From Leishmania donovani (taxonomy: Eukaryota; Euglenozoa; Kinetoplastea; Trypanosomatida; Trypanosomatidae): a stretch of DNA of 64,000 nt. The stretch is from assembly GCF_000227135.1 (NCBI RefSeq), contig NC_018262.1:1064223-1128222 (forward strand). The letters run 5' to 3'. The translations under genes were made by a program, and so were the position numbers. This document shows, in pieces, positions 28,858-39,164 of this stretch; position 1 is the first letter of the stretch; each line of letters starts with the position of its first letter. The notes under the pieces were generated by a model that saw nothing but the letters and a program-made list of their open reading frames with translations, was not told the origin of the DNA and searched no databases.

Positions 28858-29661
28858 TCACTTGATGGGCGGCTGCTTGCGTGTTTGTTCCTGCGGCGGC
28901 GGCTTGGTAGGCTGGTCTGCCGAGTCACTGCCCAGTGCCATTGCCTGGAGCTGCTGTCGTCGCCACGGCGGCATACACCGGTACGCATATCCGCCATGAG
29001 GTGCCATCATGAAGTACGGCCGATTCGCCGACACGCAAAACGAAACACACGTAACAAAGCCTAAGTGACCGCTTGCCACCCCGCTTAGCCAGTACGTGGT
29101 GCCCATTCCGGTAAAGAACTCACGACTGGAGCGCAGCAATCGTGCCTCCAGCGGTTCAGAGGGGATCGGGTAGCGGTGATAGAGGCGACGGCCTGCCGAA
29201 ATGAGTGGCAGCCCCTTTCGCCATCCCAGAGTGCCGATGCAGATTGCCCCGGTCCACAACCCCACGTTCGCAATAATCGCCTTCGTCCATGCTTGACCCC
29301 AAGAGTTATGCTTGCTGCTCCACATGGCCTCCGCCATGAAGTAGTGCAGCGTCGCACCCGCCAGAATACCAGGGAAAGCGATCCATGCAGTCTGCCGCAT
29401 CGCACCATTCACCGTGTAGTTGATGCGCGATTCCGCAAAGATGGATACCGCGGTGCCGCATGCCGTGATGCAGAAGACGGCGACGCTGGATATGAGGACA
29501 CCGTACGCGACACAGCAGAGAGGGCAGCGCTTCTCCCTCTTCAGCTCCAGCCGACGACTAGCGGGGATCAAGGAATCCATTGTGTCCCCTACGCTGCTGA
29601 GCTTCTCGCCATCCACCTTGGTGGAGCTGAGAATCGAAATGCGGCTCTTGTCCAACGCCAT
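28858..29661 (-). CDS. Four-helix membrane protein of unknown function
   Basis: A protein of 267 residues from the ATG at 29661; seven residues more if the ATG at 29682 is used. It has a polar, mildly basic N-terminus (1-45), a Cys motif (CPLCC) at 46-50, and four hydrophobic helices at about 51-76, 92-110, 128-147 and 187-211. A Pro/Gln/Lys-rich tail follows. The loops contain conserved-looking Trp, Tyr and Arg (TLGWRKGLPL, GRRLYHRY). It has no cleavable signal peptide. I do not recognise a family. Mitochondrial carriers and Mpv17-type proteins are of similar size, but their signatures are not seen. The coding character is good and the hydrophobic pattern is not a composition artefact. Confidence 0.75.
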   Translation of the reverse strand: MALDKSRISILSSTKVDGEKLSSVGDTMDSLIPASRRLELKREKRCPLCCVAYGVLISSVAVFCITACGTAVSIFAESRINYTVNGAMRQTAWIAFPGILAGATLHYFMAEAMWSSKHNSWGQAWTKAIIANVGLWTGAICIGTLGWRKGLPLISAGRRLYHRYPIPSEPLEARLLRSSREFFTGMGTTYWLSGVASGHLGFVTCVSFCVSANRPYFMMAPHGGYAYRCMPPWRRQQLQAMALGSDSADQPTKPPPQEQTRKQPPIK

Positions 29662-30540
29662 TCGTTTTGATGCACCGCGCACGAGACTACTGCGTTTTGC
29701 TTGGGCTACCGAGCACGCTGCTCGCGCGCCTCTTCACTTTGATTTAACACCGAATCGGTGGTAGGAGAATGCGAGTAGCGAAGAGGTGTACAGTAAAAAA
29801 AAGGAAAGGGGGAAGAAATAGGCATGTATGATACGTAAGCTCTAATCTGCCGCCTTGCCGACAGAGGGTACACGGCAGCCCGCTTCAGCATGCGTGCACG
29901 CGTGGTAACGCGCGCGCACACACCCCACGACACCACACAACAGTCACCACGCCAACAGCCATGGAGACAACACGAGGTGGTCTCGACCCCACCACCACCC
30001 CGCGGATCAGGTTGCCCTCATACATATTGGCACACACCGAAACAGTGCGAAAGAGATGCAAGCCACACGCACAGGAAAACAAAAGAGAAAGGAGAACGAC
30101 GATGCGCAGGCGCAACATGCTCTACATGCTCCACTCCTTCTCATGTGTGCCTTCACAGCCCACGACAACTGCTGTGTGGTGGAGAGGTATCAAGGGAGAT
30201 CGGCAGAGTTGATACCTGCCATGGAGATTCACCTCCTCCAGTCAAATCTACGTGAGCGAGGCACACATGCGTGAAAACGATGTTGCACAAGCCTCATCGG
30301 GGCGGAGTGGGGTGGTAGTGTGGGGGCAGGGCAGCTGGCTATGCGCGCACCCCAGCACCGACGTCTTCGTAGATCCTCCTTAGATGAGGGACTATGCATT
30401 GAATCACGGGCTAAGGAGAAGAAAGAACAAGCGAAGAGCGAGGCCGATGACTCGCCTCATATACCCTTAGACACCCACGGCATCGCCAACGGCAGAAAAG
30501 GATGCACCCACGCTGTCGCTTTCCTTTTCGCGGGAGCCCG
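29662..30540. other. Intergenic region, no gene seen
   Basis: 879 bases between minus-strand genes. There is an A-run near 29796 and a purine-rich plus strand. No coding or RNA feature is supported. Confidence 0.6.
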
Positions 30541-32574
30541 TCAGCGTTGCATGGTCTCACACCGCGTTTGCTTCGACGCCGCCGTGCCAAAGACGACCAC
30601 GCGCTGGGTCGAGGTGTTGTCGAAGCTGTTGATGCGGCGAATCATGGAAATGTCATCTGCAGACAGCTTTGCCACCTGCCCAGAGCGCACAGCGGCGGTA
30701 GCACCGTCATCGCCATTACGGTCACTGCGCTGTACGCCTGTTGCGGCAGCCACGTAGTTGCGGAAGATGCCAGTGAAAAACGGCGCGGACGCCGCGCTGG
30801 CCTCAGTGGCAGACGTCGCCGGGGCCGAATCGGCATCGCCGCGGGCTAAGGGGACGCTGACGGAAGACGACGTCGACGTGACGGCCGCGAGAGTTTTGGT
30901 CGACTTTTGCTGCTGCATTGCCTTGGCGCGCTCGTCCAGCTCGACCTGCTCCTGCGCCCGCAGATGTCGCTGCTTCAGCTTCCAGATCTCATGCTTGCGG
31001 GCGAGCGACCTCATCACCTGATCTTGCTGTTGCGACGCCTCCTCCTCCTCCTCCTCCTCAGCCTTTCGACTTTCGGCCGGCGTCGAGGAGAAGGACGGAA
31101 GTCGCCCCTTCTCGCTCGAGCTAGCTCCCAGTAACATCATCTCGTCGCCTGTAACTGGGTCGCGCTGCATCATGCGCCGTGCGTGCGGTGAGGTCGGCGA
31201 GGACGAATCGGCCGGCATCCAGTTCGCCGCCTCATTGTCTTCCTCTCCAATAACGAGCTCGTCAACCGGTGTTCTGAAGTCATTCGCCATCGCGCTGTCC
31301 GTGCGCGTACGCGGGCTGTACTCGTCGTCGTCAGCGCGCTGACCATCCTCAGCAGCGCCGTGTTCGCGTGGATGCTGTACAAGGCTCCGCGTCTGGCTCA
31401 GCGCCTGGGACTGTGTGAGCTCGCGTGATACCATCTGCTCAAACTTCTGCCGCTTCTGCTGCTGCACATGGGCGAGAAACCGGTTCGTCAGCTCGCCAAC
31501 CACGTTTGGGGACCACGCGCTGCTGCTGGATGCCGAAGACGGCGACACAAGCGACGCTGGTGAGAAGGCAGGCGAGTGGAGTCGAAGCGACGAGGGCGAG
31601 CACACACCCGTCGCGGCAGGAGAAGTACCATCGTCATTCGCATCGTTGCTGCTGATGCCGGTCTCCACAAGTAGCCTGCTCGGAGGAAAGGAGAGGGGGT
31701 CAACAAGCGCATCGGTAGCGACTTGCAGCGGCGACGGCAGGGAAAGCGTGCGAGAGAAGACGTCCCTCATGTTCAAGGATTTTGCTTGCTTCCGCAGCGC
31801 TCGCTGGGAGTGCTTGAAGGCTGCTTGCACTTCGGCAGCCTCGGCCTTCTCTTGCGCGCGCCGCTTGCGCTCACCCTTGCCACCCTTCGCATGCCCATCT
31901 TTGCCGCCGTCTTCTCTTCGACTTCGTTTCTTGTGCAGTGCCGCTGACACGAGCGGCGTCACCTCTGCACAAGCAGTCGCCTGCATGGGTTCGTCAAGTA
32001 AGACAGACGAGCCGGCTCGCGGAAAGCTTTCGACCCACTCTGACGTGACGCTGTACTTGTTCTGTATTGCATTGCCTCGCGTCACATCAGCGTCATCTCC
32101 GCCGTTCACTTTCTGGTTTTCCTCGTCTTCCACGCTGGAGGCGCTGGGGTTGTGCTGCGGAGCGCCGTGATGCTCACTGGCCTCCGTGAAAGACAGCGGT
32201 GGTGAGGGCAAGATGTTTTGCGAGGTGTTACCGAGGGTCACGTCGCTGCTCTCCGTCTCCACCAGAAATGGCGACCCCCCGTTTATCCTGGATTGTGTAG
32301 CGTCGTCCACGGAAAAGGGAGTGTTCGCACCTTCGTCGACCACGACCGCCGCCTCAACGAAGTTTCTTGTGAGTTTGTCCTCCTCTGTGCACCCCACGAG
32401 AGAGGAGGCGCCGGGGGCGGTGATGGCTGGAGAAAAAGCGGAGAGAATGGTGACTTCATCCTTTACCTCACCGACGGCAGGCAGGGGTGGCTGTGTGAGG
32501 GTAGCGACCTCCAGCGACGGGGCAGACGGCGACGTCTCGCACATATCTGGCGATAGCATCTCTGTTGGGCGCAT
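30541..32574 (-). CDS. Large low-complexity hypothetical protein
   Basis: A protein of 677 residues that I do not recognise. It is dominated by Ser, Ala, Thr, Pro and Glu and is probably mostly disordered. There are three less disordered segments: a very basic Lys/Arg-rich block with a helical extension (about 212-265, containing KKRSRRE and AFKHSQRALRKQ), which could act as a nuclear signal; a helical segment near 350-385 (GELTNRFLAHVQQQKRQKF); and a charged coiled coil near 500-560 that starts in a poly-Glu run and contains HEIWKLKQRHLRAQEQVEL. The C-terminus (about 600-677) carries TGIFRNYVAAATGV and a segment ending MIRRINSF. No membrane segment is present. Codon use resembles the neighbours and the frame is uninterrupted, so it is very likely real. 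The function is unknown. Confidence 0.75.
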   Translation of the reverse strand: MRPTEMLSPDMCETSPSAPSLEVATLTQPPLPAVGEVKDEVTILSAFSPAITAPGASSLVGCTEEDKLTRNFVEAAVVVDEGANTPFSVDDATQSRINGGSPFLVETESSDVTLGNTSQNILPSPPLSFTEASEHHGAPQHNPSASSVEDEENQKVNGGDDADVTRGNAIQNKYSVTSEWVESFPRAGSSVLLDEPMQATACAEVTPLVSAALHKKRSRREDGGKDGHAKGGKGERKRRAQEKAEAAEVQAAFKHSQRALRKQAKSLNMRDVFSRTLSLPSPLQVATDALVDPLSFPPSRLLVETGISSNDANDDGTSPAATGVCSPSSLRLHSPAFSPASLVSPSSASSSSAWSPNVVGELTNRFLAHVQQQKRQKFEQMVSRELTQSQALSQTRSLVQHPREHGAAEDGQRADDDEYSPRTRTDSAMANDFRTPVDELVIGEEDNEAANWMPADSSSPTSPHARRMMQRDPVTGDEMMLLGASSSEKGRLPSFSSTPAESRKAEEEEEEEASQQQDQVMRSLARKHEIWKLKQRHLRAQEQVELDERAKAMQQQKSTKTLAAVTSTSSSVSVPLARGDADSAPATSATEASAASAPFFTGIFRNYVAAATGVQRSDRNGDDGATAAVRSGQVAKLSADDISMIRRINSFDNTSTQRVVVFGTAASKQTRCETMQR

Positions 32575-33199
32575 TCTCGACTGCGGATGTGACTCTGGTC
32601 CGCGCTGACCAAAGGTGCCGGCCCAGCCGTGATAAGGGCAGTCTAGTGGCGGGGCGGCCGGGGTGTCAGGCGCAGAGCAGGCGTTGCGCCTATGTGGATG
32701 CTGAAAACTATCTATGAAGAAACGTGTGTGTGTGTGTGTGTATGCGCGTTTTGCTTGGTTGCCTTGTGCCTATCCGCACCTTGAGGCCGACTGCACGCGC
32801 ATCAGCAAGAGAAAACAGTGCGCAGCACAAGAGCGAGCAAAGAACAGAGACAGACAGAGGGAGGGAGCGGTACAGAACGATACGTGCACCCTGCACCGCC
32901 ACACCACGAGAGGGAGAGACAGAAAAACAGAAACGTGCAGCCGAGCGAGAGGAAAAAAGTGCTGCTGCTGCAGCACTGCGGAGAGGGAAGCCCGTTGAGA
33001 GATGTGCACCTCTTCCGCAGATGCCCACATATATACCTTTTCCGTGGCTGCGAGCCACGAGACCTTTCCCCGGCGCCGCGCCAGGATCAATAACGGGCTA
33101 TGCTCGGTCGCTGACAAGTCGGCTGCTCTTCATGCATCGTCACCACCGACAGATGTGTAAAGGCCACAATGCAGTCGAGCTAGCTTGTGAACACAAAAG

Positions 33200-33218
33200 C
33201 ACACACACACACACACAC
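33200..33218. repeat. (CA)n microsatellite
   Basis: A pure CA run on the plus strand (GT on the coding strand), in the 3' UTR region of the ankyrin gene. Confidence 0.9.
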
Positions 33219-33319
33219 GTCAAAAACGCTCCAAACATACAAGCGTCTCGCCACCACTGCCACTGTTGGTTGACATGTAGGCAGCGCCCACCATGAGCAC
33301 ATCCGCACGTGCAGCTTCA

Positions 33320-33338
33320 ACACACACACACACACACA
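33320..33338. repeat. (CA)n microsatellite
   Basis: A pure CA run on the plus strand, just after the ankyrin gene stop codon in the sense direction. Confidence 0.9.
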
Positions 33339-33351
33339 AAGACCTCGGTTG

Positions 33352-33873
33352 CTACTCGAGCTGAGCAATCACGGCTGCTTGGTTCGTCTGCTTGGCGCAA
33401 TCCATCGGGATCATGCCCGCGACATTCCTTGCCGTCTTTGAGGCACCATTGCGAAGCAGCACTGCCACCACCTCTGCCCTGCCAGACAGAGCGGCGAGGT
33501 GCATGGGCGTGCGCTTTGCGGCATCACGTGCGTTCACGTTGGCGCCCTCGTCGAGCAGCGCTTCCACGACGCGTGCATGCCCACGGTCAGCGGCGTAGTG
33601 CAGCGGCGTCCACCCTTCATTGTCGGCAGCGTCGATGTTGACCTGCTGCGCGTCGCTGCGGTCGAGAATAGCTTTGACAAAGGCGCTGTTGCCCGAAAAG
33701 GCGGCGTGGTGGAGCAGGGTGAGCTTATGATCATCGCACTCACTGAGGCACCCACCCTTCTGCACGTACGCCATAAAGCGCTCGGCATTACCGCGACGAC
33801 AAGCGTCGTAGATCGTCTCCGCAGGAGGTTCCCGCCGTGACGTGGCGTCGCGGGAGGACCGAGTGCTTGACAT
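33352..33873 (-). CDS. Small ankyrin-repeat protein
   Basis: A protein of 173 residues made almost only of ankyrin repeats. After a Ser/Arg-rich start come repeats at about 18-48 (degenerate), 50-83 (LTLLHHAAFSG), 86-118 (GWTPLHYAADRGHARVV) and 120-151 (RTPMHLAALSGRAEVV). A partial C-terminal cap follows at 152-173. TPLHxAA and the following GxxxVVxxLL helices are textbook. Such proteins are protein-protein adaptors, and there is no second domain to suggest a partner. The open frame continues upstream to 34536, but that extension reads as Cys/Val/Ser-rich leader. The ATG at 33873 begins right before the first folded repeat, after a T/C tract on the sense strand. Confidence 0.87.
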   Translation of the reverse strand: MSSTRSSRDATSRREPPAETIYDACRRGNAERFMAYVQKGGCLSECDDHKLTLLHHAAFSGNSAFVKAILDRSDAQQVNIDAADNEGWTPLHYAADRGHARVVEALLDEGANVNARDAAKRTPMHLAALSGRAEVVAVLLRNGASKTARNVAGMIPMDCAKQTNQAAVIAQLE

Positions 33874-36319
33874 TGTGGAGCGGCCGCTAAAAGGTGTCGT
33901 TACTTCCTTTATTTCGTTTTTTTTTTCGGAAGCGGAGGCTTCGGGCACGGCAGGGAGCAGATGAAAAGAGAAGCGAAGATGAAAAATAGGTTCACTTGTC
34001 AAGCTGGACAGGCAGCGTTCTCGAAGTTGTGAGCTGCGAGAACCTTGGCGAGGTTTGGAGTGTTTTTTTCTTGCGTGGAAGAGACGTGATGGCACGGATT
34101 CTTCACTCTGCGTGCGCCACTGATAGGCGTGCACATTGCCGGGCATGCACTTGATACGGAGACGGCCACAAAAGAAAGAGGGACTTTGCGTGCCGCGGGA
34201 ACACCAAAGCTGCGCGCCCCTCCGCAGTCGACACCGCGATGCCAACAGTCCTGCGCACCGCGCAGGAACCTCAAAAGATGGGGCGGAGGAGACACACACG
34301 ACTCTTCTGCGGAACAAGGCCAGGAGGAGGGAGCACAGGCCAGAGAACACACACACACACACATGTAGAGAGGATCGCACAGAGCATCGGAAAACACACC
34401 TAAAGCGACGAAGAAGGTGTGGCTTTGGTGTGAGGTGGGTACAAGAAAGGTGGAGTACGGACAAGAAAGGACGAGCGACGATACCATACGTGACAGGAAC
34501 CATACAGGGGGATCGACAGAGAGAGACACCGTGCACGGATACACATGTACACAGGCACTCAGAGATGCTACACGGGGAGGAGAGAGGGGTACGTCATCAC
34601 GAGAAAACATCCTCCAACCTCGAAGAAAACAAAAGGAAAACACCATGGCAACGCGCGTAAAAAGAAAGAGCATAGGATGGGATCATGAGTACGTGTGTTT
34701 GTGTGTGTGTGTGTATGGACAACGGCAAGGGAAGAGGCTGACATGGGGAGGGGGAAGAGAAAAAAGTGCCTCACCACGGAAGCGTCCTCTGCCCTTGTTT
34801 TATTTCTTTACTCTGCACGCCTTCTTTCGCCTTGACGGCGGAGGGGACGCCTCCGTGCGTCGCATCTCAGAGTCCAGTACTCACACTCTGTTTGAAAGCC
34901 AAGCAGCGCGCGGCCTTCAGGACGTTTGTACCATCGATATAATAGGCGGCGCATCAGCGTTACTCGACCGTGTCTCCTACCCGGCCCTCGCGCTGCTCAT
35001 TGTTGGGTAGGGCCGCCTGAATCTGTCGCCCCAAGGGGGATGCACGAAGGGCGGCGACCGGCATGATCGGAGCCGCTGTGTGGCTGGGTGGGTGGGTAGC
35101 GTTGGAGGCAGGTGCCGTGCTCGGATGGCGGAGGCGGTGCATTTTTGCTGCACGGCGTGTGTGTCTACTGTCGCCTGGCACCACGCGAATGGGGCCTGTG
35201 GGTGGCCGGGGTTCGAGTGGAGTTGCGCTCACGTTGTGCGGCAGATAATAAGCAACCTCAAAGACGACAAGACATTACTTGTTTAATATGCAGACGGCTT
35301 CCCCTACAACGCCAACGGCAATAACGTCTATGAGCGAACGGGGCAGATACGCACCGACCCCTCTGGACGCCACAGAGCAGCGCGTGAACACATCCGCTCG
35401 GAAACGGACGCACCCAACGAAATCTCGATGAACCAGATACCTCAGTGCAAAACCAACCATCTCACCAGCAAAAAAAAAGAGCAACGAAAAGGGAGAAGAA
35501 ACGCTGCAGCTGTGCTCACGACAACACAACAGGGGAATAGACAACAGACGCCCAAATAATGATCATAGAAAAGAAAACAGCACACCGCACATGCACGAGG
35601 AAACGGAAAAGACGCGCATGCAAAGAGCAAGTAATCGAAAGGAAGAAGAAAACAAATACTATCCAACCACCCGAGAGAGCCGACAGACGCCAACATCACA
35701 GCAACAAGACCACGAAGGGACACAGATAACGCGTGAATCTATCCATCACACAACCAGCAGCACAAGACGATGCTGCCTCCTCCCTGTCTCGCTCCCGTCA
35801 TCTGCTTTATCTAATGCGTCCAGATGCACCGACGCTGTGGCTGGAGGAGGAGAAGAGAAGATGCAGCACTTCGCGCTCTTATAGAGCATACATCTCTTCT
35901 CGGTCGCCTCTGAGAAACTTCTAGACATAGACACAGCGAAACCGCTGAGAGCGGCAGTCTGGGAAGATGTGTATGTGTGTGTGTGGGAGGGGGAGCGCAG
36001 ACATGAAAAGCGAGGGACGCCACCATGTAATGATCAAAGGAAAGAGAGAACGACTCGACCCGCAGCGCGTATGCAAAGCCAGACGAAGCGAAGCCAAACG
36101 GCAACACAAAGGCGACCTCAAGGGCCGGTAAAACAGAAAAAACAAAACAAATGTATCATTGCCTCTGTTTTTTTTTTTTTTTTGGCAACCACATTTCTGC
36201 AACGTCTCTCTCTTCTGAGCGCAATGCGCAGCTGCAGAGGGATCAAAGCAAGGGGACGGGCGGCGAGGAACAGAGGAGCTACGGTACACGCACACTTGGG
36301 CCTCTCCCCGACGCGGCCC
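33874..36319. other. Intergenic region with second SIDER-like copy
   Basis: 2.4 kb between the ankyrin and HSBP1-like genes. It holds a CA run at 34347-34362, GT-rich runs near 34697-34716 and 35966-35985, the 288-bp repeat (separate entry) and a T-run at 36169-36183. The rest is purine-rich on the plus strand. No gene is supported. Confidence 0.65.
34962..35249 (+). repeat. SIDER-like dispersed repeat, copy 2
   Basis: The second copy of the 288-bp sequence at 896-1183, with no mismatch that I can find. It lacks the approximately 200 bases that precede copy 1, as expected for a 5'-truncated retroposon insertion. It lies in the presumed 3' UTR of the HSBP1-like gene but points against that gene's transcription. 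I could not identify a target-site duplication. Confidence 0.75.
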
Positions 36320-36652
36320 TCACTTTTTCGGCCGCGCCGCGGGCTTATCACTTTGCTCTGTGCCGGATTGTTGCATCAGATCATCAATCGAGTGCTCGAG
36401 GTCATCGATGCGGGTGCTCATCTCATCGATGCGAGTGACGATGCACTTCGACATTTCGTCGAAGCGCGCTTGCATCTGCTGCATCAGCGCCTGCACGTGC
36501 GATGTCACCTCCTGCGTGCCACCCTGGGGCACAGAGCTGGCCACCATCGCGGCCGGTGCGGCAGCAGAAGCCGGAGCGGCAGCAGGAGCGGAAGTGGTGG
36601 GCGTCGTGCTGGTGACACTCTTGCTGCGAGAACCGGTGGTCTTCGGCGGCAT
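36320..36652 (-). CDS. HSBP1: Heat shock factor-binding protein 1 homologue
   Basis: A protein of 110 residues. The N-terminal 46 residues are a Ser/Thr/Ala/Pro linker. Residues 47-97 are a continuous heptad-repeat helix matching HSBP1: VTSHVQALMQQMQARFDEM, then RIDEMSTRIDDLEHSIDDLM. HSBP1 is a small trimeric coiled coil. In animals it dissociates HSF1 trimers, and it also supports assembly of the WASH actin-nucleation complex at endosomes. Trypanosomatids control heat-shock genes after transcription and no HSF is known there, so the endosomal role is the more likely one; this is inference. The C-terminus is a short basic tail (KPAARPKK). The start ATG lies about 24 bases after a pyrimidine tract and AG. 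Confidence 0.9.
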   Translation of the reverse strand: MPPKTTGSRSKSVTSTTPTTSAPAAAPASAAAPAAMVASSVPQGGTQEVTSHVQALMQQMQARFDEMSKCIVTRIDEMSTRIDDLEHSIDDLMQQSGTEQSDKPAARPKK

Positions 36653-36675
36653 AGTCGATATTACAATAGTGGGCC

Positions 36676-36677
36676 CT
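36676..36677 (-). promoter_or_regulatory. Candidate spliced-leader acceptor AG
   Basis: On the minus strand the tract tttgttttcgtcttatcact ends with this AG, about 24 bases before the HSBP1 ATG. Confidence 0.5.
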
Positions 36678-38784
36678 AGTGATAAGACGAAAACAAACTA
36701 CAACAGGCGATGAAGAACGATGGAGCGAGAGATCAACGGACAGTCAAGGAGCTACAAGACGACAAGAAAATACAGACTTGCACGCGGAAGAGAGCCAACG
36801 TCGTTTCTTAGGAAAAAAACAAAGAGGGGGAAAGGGCCGTGTAGAATGTGGACGATGTCGTAAAGACGTGTGGAAACGAGAAGAAAATAAGCGGTTCTAG
36901 CGTCTACGTTCCTCGAAGGGTCGGACGTCTGTGCGCAAAAACGGAAAGTGGGGAGGAGGATAAGAGGATCGGTGCGGCTGCTGCGAGTGTAGGTATGTAT
37001 TGCGAACCCGTGCTGCTCTTGGCGTGCGCGCGTCTTCTTCACGTGATCTTGCGTCGATACAGCGAATGAGAGACCTATCTCGACCGCAAGCGTCACGAGC
37101 GCAGCTTGGGGGGGGGGGTTAAGTGAGCAGTGATACCGAAGCGTCGAATGTGGTGCTGAAATGTGGTATGCCTGACAAAGAATGCAAATCTTACGTTGAC
37201 AGCCGTCGGAGAAGCATCAAAGAGGGAAAGGAGGGCCAACGTAGAGCGATGGCACGCGTGCGTGAAAAGATGCCTGCATGCAAGTTGCCTCTTGCCCAAG
37301 CGGCGCTGGCAGTCGCGGCGATTGCTTTCGCGTGATGGGCATCCTGCTTCATCGTGGTGACAGATTCTGTTTGCGGTGCTGGAGCAAGGGCACCGGCACC
37401 GCTTTTTTCGATTGAGCATGTCTCAGACTGGCATAATTCTCAGCTGCTTCAACTCTGACGTTTCATGCGCGCTGACTTGGGTTGGCTCGTCACGTTCGGA
37501 TTCGATTACATTGCAGAAGACTACTTGTTTCCGTGTTTTGTTTTCGATGCGCGTCATGCACATCTCCGCACACCTCCGCGCAAAGCATACCAATCTACGG
37601 AAACAGTAAGCAAAAAGATTCGCGACAAGCTGTACAACAGCGTAGAGCTACTTTCCACACCGACACTAGTCCGGGGGGGATAAGATACGGACGCAGAAGG
37701 AGTGAGGAAAACGCGAAGAGGTCAAGTGAGAAGATGCTGAAGCGTTTTGGAGGGGGAAAAGGGAAGCAAGCAACAGATAGTAGATCGTGCCGCCCTATGC
37801 TCCCTGCACAAGTCCTGACAGCTCTGCTGCCCACACCTCCTACACCCTACCGCTCGCTGTTGGGTAGCCCCCATAGAAGCCCCCTCCCTCGGCACACACA
37901 CACACACGCACACATTGTGGTCCCTTTGCCAGTCTGGAAAGGTCAGAGATGTACGCCAGCTGCGCCCTTTCTTTCGGGGAAACGCACCGCTCTCCCCCTT
38001 TACAAGAGCAAACAATCATCGCCCAAAGAAAAAAAAGTACAGTCACGCACTTAAATACGGAGTCTCGTCAGGGCACATACACGCCTGCGTATCAAGTCAG
38101 CACACACCGCAGGCTCGCTCATGGCAACAGGGAGGGAGAGAGAGTGAGAGAGGGAACGAGATACGTGCCAGCATCACATATATATAGATAGACAAGACGC
38201 GGGCGAAATGAGATCAAAGGAAAAGCAGGAAGCATAATGGCAGCGAGAAAAAGAACGAGCGAGCGAGAGACCCCAAAAGGAGGACCACCGACATGGAGAG
38301 GAAAACAATCCAACAAACAACTGCGGGGACCGACGCACCCTCACGAAGAAGATCAGCAGCAAAACAAGGACGAAGGCACGAGCGAGAGGGCTGCGGCAAT
38401 ATGACTCTGCGTGGCCATTCCGTACACTTTTCATGGATACGTGTCCGTGTGCGTGCGCGAGTCGTGAGTGAGCGTCAGAGCGCCACCACCGCTGCGGCCA
38501 CGGGCGAGGCTCACAACAGCACTGTCGCACACGCACACGTGCAAACTGACGAACACCATAGCGTGAAAGAGAAGGGGTGCAAGCAGCGGATGACGGAGGG
38601 AATTGCTCTGTTCTGTGAGGGTGAGAGGGAGGTAGCACGAAAAAAAAAAGGCAGAGGGCAGGAGTGCCTTGCCTCAGCAATAGCTCTCGCGTAGCAGTAA
38701 CAAACAACGTAGCATAACGTACAAGACGAAGAAAAGACTCATTTCCTTTCCCGGGCGTCTAGTCTACCCACGAGCACATCTACA

Positions 38785-38885
38785 AACATAAACGCATGCA
38801 CAAGCACAGCTCACCCACCTCTGCTGCACAACGGCTACACTCTGGTCGTCTAGGGCACGCCGCCCTGCCGCCAAATCGAGCCGTG
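38785..38885. repeat. Diverged copy of the strand-switch repeat
   Basis: This segment aligns over about 100 bases with 18556-18656 and 18830-18930. Long exact blocks, such as cacagctcacccacctctgc and ctacactctggtcgtctagg, are separated by scattered substitutions. Three occurrences in the window show a dispersed family rather than chance. It may be a SIDER-type element read on the minus strand; the name is tentative. Confidence 0.7.
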
Positions 38886-39164
38886 CGCCTCAGGAGCTCT
38901 TCTCATCCCGTCGTCGCACATGCGCGCGGCGCAATCGGCGCCAGAGAGACTGATGACGCCGAGGAGAAACACAGATGGTGCCACACGAGGAGGTGAAGTA
39001 CCGTAACCTACCTAGGAACGGCCTGCCATTGCATGCATTAGTATTCACCGCTACACCCCCACCACTCTTTGCCGTCGCAGTGCTGCAACTCCTCTTGGCC
39101 ACGAACTGCTCTTCACGACGCGCATTTCTCAGCGTTGTCAGCCTCTCTTCGCCGGCGCGGCCTC

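Larger units (their letters stand above)
32575..33351. other. Intergenic region with CA and GT repeats
   Basis: It has a GT run near 32723-32741, CA runs at 33200-33218 and 33320-33338, and purine-rich sequence between. It covers the leader of the low-complexity gene and the 3' UTR of the ankyrin gene. No gene is seen. Confidence 0.6.
36653..39164. other. Intergenic region with a diverged dispersed repeat
   Basis: 2.5 kb with no supported gene. It has a G-run near 37110-37120, a CA run near 37896-37912, long purine-rich stretches from 38100 to 38420, a TA-rich patch near 38180, and the repeat listed at 38785-38885. Confidence 0.6.

Noticed and set aside
28191..28997. N-terminal extension of the TruD-like frame to 28997
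   Set aside because: It overlaps the 3' end of the neighbouring membrane protein gene on the same strand and is low in protein character.
33874..34536. Upstream extension of the ankyrin protein
   Set aside because: It reads as Cys/Val/Ser/Leu-rich sequence from a pyrimidine-rich leader with no ankyrin pattern.
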